Shown here piece after piece: positions 62,623 to 64,000 of a DNA stretch of 64,000 nt. The notes below the pieces were generated by a model that was given only the letters and a program-made list of their open reading frames with translations, had not been told where the DNA came from and ran no database searches. Position 1 is the first letter of the stretch; the number at the start of each line of letters is the position of its first letter. The translations under genes were made by a program, and so were the position numbers. Source of the DNA: Deinococcus koreensis (GTDB lineage: Bacteria > Deinococcota > Deinococci > Deinococcales > Deinococcaceae); assembly GCF_002901445.1 (NCBI RefSeq), contig NZ_PPPD01000004.1, positions 1 through 64,000 on the forward strand, in the 5' to 3' direction.

Positions 62623-63255
62623 ATGAAATGTGACTTCTTGCGTATGCAGTATGAGAAGGTCAGCTTTAGTCTCATAGAGAAGAGGTGCGCTCAAACGGCG
62701 TTCCACAGGAGTTTCTTGAGCAATTCGGATGTGAAGCAGTCCCCCGCTGTTCGTCTCCTTGAAGCCCTCAACACCCCCGAAGGCCCAGCGCGAATATTCA
62801 GGAAGCAGAGTAGCGGCAGCTACCTTGCTGAGCATGGTGGACATGCCTGGGAGGTCACTTTGAGTGATCTACAGACTCTCAATCCCACCAAGTATCTCGA
62901 CGAGGGGCCTTCGTCGAAGGAAAGAGCCGATCAGGAAGAATTTCTAGAACGCATTCGCTTCAGCAAACAGCGTTCAGCTCCAACCCTCTACCGGCGCTCA
63001 GAAGCAGGTCTTCGGTTCGCTCAGCAACAGCAGCAGGCCAACCGAGTTGAGGCTGCCCAGGAGGCTGCGTGGACGCGTGTGAGTAGACGAGTGAAACGGC
63101 CCAGAACTACCGCGCGCTCTGGCCAGTCTGAGCGGCCCCCTCTCACTCCTGAGGCGGTAGAGCATCTGCGACAGCATCTGGCTCTTGCCAAAGAAAGCCG
63201 AGAGAAGGAAAACGCGGAAGTACCCTTCTGGATGCGTCCCAGCCGCGACGACTAA
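62623..63255 (+). CDS. Hypothetical hydrophilic protein
   Basis: 210 residues, no signal peptide or membrane helix. The C-terminal half is rich in R, Q and E with helical stretches (FAQQQQQANRVEAAQEAAWT, then HLRQHLALAKESREKENAEV). I recognise no family and see no strong ribosome site. Codon use is less GC-biased than in neighbouring genes. It precedes the 3' end of a restriction-modification gene on the opposite strand. Confidence 0.5.
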   Translation: MKCDFLRMQYEKVSFSLIEKRCAQTAFHRSFLSNSDVKQSPAVRLLEALNTPEGPARIFRKQSSGSYLAEHGGHAWEVTLSDLQTLNPTKYLDEGPSSKERADQEEFLERIRFSKQRSAPTLYRRSEAGLRFAQQQQQANRVEAAQEAAWTRVSRRVKRPRTTARSGQSERPPLTPEAVEHLRQHLALAKESREKENAEVPFWMRPSRDD

Positions 63256-63399
63256 CATCCCGCTGAAAACATGAACTGATGGTGTTGCACCTCTTCAATG
63301 GAACGCCGATCAGGAAACATGTTGGTTGGAAAACTGCCTGTCAGCAGCTCGGTGCATAAGCTTGACCCCGGCTGCATTCGACTCTATATTTAAGAAATC

Positions 63400-63421
63400 A
63401 AGGCGGCCGAGAGGTCGCCTT
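63400..63421. terminator. Terminator hairpin between convergent genes
   Basis: AAGGCGGCC and GGTCGCCTT pair over nine positions with one G-T wobble around GAGA. It lies between the ends of the hypothetical gene and the MmeI-like gene. CTTCGTT follows. Confidence 0.6.
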
Positions 63422-63446
63422 CTTCGTTCACTTCTGCCTTTGCGTG

Positions 63447-64000
63447 TCATGCTTCCCTGCGCTTCCTGCCAGCTTTAGCGGGGGCGCTCTGGCTGGCCAG
63501 CGTGGGCACCAGCTCTTGGTACTGGGTGAGCAGCACGGCTAGGCGCTGGGCCTCTGTACTGCCCGTCTTGAGCCCATATAGGGCGTCCACTGCCCGGTCT
63601 AGGGCGTTGTGGGCGTCTCTCAGAGCACGAGGCATGGTCAGGGGGTCATACAGCTGCGCCAGTGTGCTGCTGGGGTGCTGTTTGCGGGCCTCTAGCACCT
63701 GCTGGGCGGCCTTCTCCACGGCCTGCACCTGCTTGGGCTTGAGGGCGGCCCGGTCAAGCCAGGGAAAGGTGTTGTAGACGAGATCGGACGAATAGCGGTA
63801 ATCCGACTTGATACGCCCCCCAACGGCATGTAACCAAGCCATATGAACAGCGCTGCTGATGATCCCGAAGGTGAAGAGGTCGGCGTCAGGCACAAAGAAA
63901 ACAGAATTATTGACGATGGTTTCAGTGCCCAGATAGCCGAATGGCACGTAGTCGCGGTTCTCGCTGGTGTGGGCTGGAATGACCACGTACTGCCCTGCTG
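63447..64000 (-). CDS. MmeI-like restriction-modification enzyme, C-terminal part
   Basis: The frame continues past the window edge, so only the last 183 or so codons are visible. The sequence YVVIPAHTSENRDYVPFGYL leads into the specificity region, and SDYRYSSDLVYNTFPWLD is typical of the end of the target-recognition domain in MmeI/type IIG-like DNA methyltransferases. The C-terminal helical domain (about 95 residues) includes DPLTMPRALRDAHNALDRAVDALYG, in outline. Motor and nuclease parts would lie outside the window. Confidence 0.82.
   Translation of the reverse strand, partial: AGQYVVIPAHTSENRDYVPFGYLGTETIVNNSVFFVPDADLFTFGIISSAVHMAWLHAVGGRIKSDYRYSSDLVYNTFPWLDRAALKPKQVQAVEKAAQQVLEARKQHPSSTLAQLYDPLTMPRALRDAHNALDRAVDALYGLKTGSTEAQRLAVLLTQYQELVPTLASQSAPAKAGRKRREA

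Overview
The window is GC-rich, tightly packed bacterial DNA. Gene families, frequent GTG starts, a probable leaderless promoter and diderm envelope proteins (lipoprotein, periplasmic binding proteins, Tat and Sec signals) all fit the Deinococcota, most likely Deinococcus. That placement is inference from protein style; no rRNA or housekeeping marker is present. The replicon is probably a large plasmid or chromid rather than the main chromosome. It carries two ParA-like ATPase / ribbon-helix-helix (RHH) pairs, a tyrosine recombinase, a serine recombinase, a type IV secretion-like cluster, a toxin-antitoxin pair and islands of AT-rich DNA, and it has no rRNA or tRNA genes.

Region 1 (0-11 kb) holds envelope and redox genes. 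A DUF3500 / EF-hand-like / HupE-UreJ run is followed by a degraded pentapeptide-repeat gene. Next come two separate flavinylation clusters. The first is a small anchored protein, ApbE and a ferric-reductase-like membrane protein. The second is ApbE, a DUF2271 protein and a PepSY-type membrane protein. A membrane-bound diguanylate cyclase lies between them.

Region 2 (11-36.9 kb) is a catabolic island. A CitA/CitB-type two-component system is divergent from a TctCBA tripartite carboxylate transporter, with a direct-repeat operator between them. It continues with two SDR oxidoreductases and an AraC-type regulator, then a DeoR-regulated ribose-type ABC transporter with a PfkB kinase and TIM-barrel isomerase. 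After these come a GH32 fructosidase, an IS200 remnant, a TetR/MDR dehydrogenase pair, and a LacI-controlled maltose-type ABC transporter with a GH13 glucosidase. Operators that match their neighbouring regulators are visible in several places.

Region 3 (37-46 kb) holds mobile and maintenance functions. ParA-like/RHH pair 1 is flanked by three copies of a 17-bp repeat. Next are an excisionase-like antitoxin with a PIN toxin, and a tyrosine recombinase with a nearby 24-bp palindrome. The most unusual locus follows: a four-gene operon coding for a 61-residue exported two-cysteine peptide, a cytoplasmic thioredoxin-like protein, a 561-residue helical-repeat protein and a coiled-coil protein. Its promoter palindrome resembles the one near the recombinase.

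Region 4 (46-56.6 kb) is a reduced type IV secretion-like system with VirB2-, VirB3-, VirB4-, VirB5- and VirB6-like proteins, a lipoprotein, and a divergently transcribed VirB10-like protein. An ATPase resembling SpoIIIAA/Ycf45 sits where VirB11 would be expected. No relaxase or coupling protein is in view. Region 5 (56.6-64 kb) has short unannotated ORFs, a second ParA-like/RHH pair, an AT-rich membrane-protein gene beside a serine recombinase, a WYL regulator, a VOC protein, an AlkA-like glycosylase, and the 3' end of an MmeI-like restriction-modification enzyme that runs off the window.
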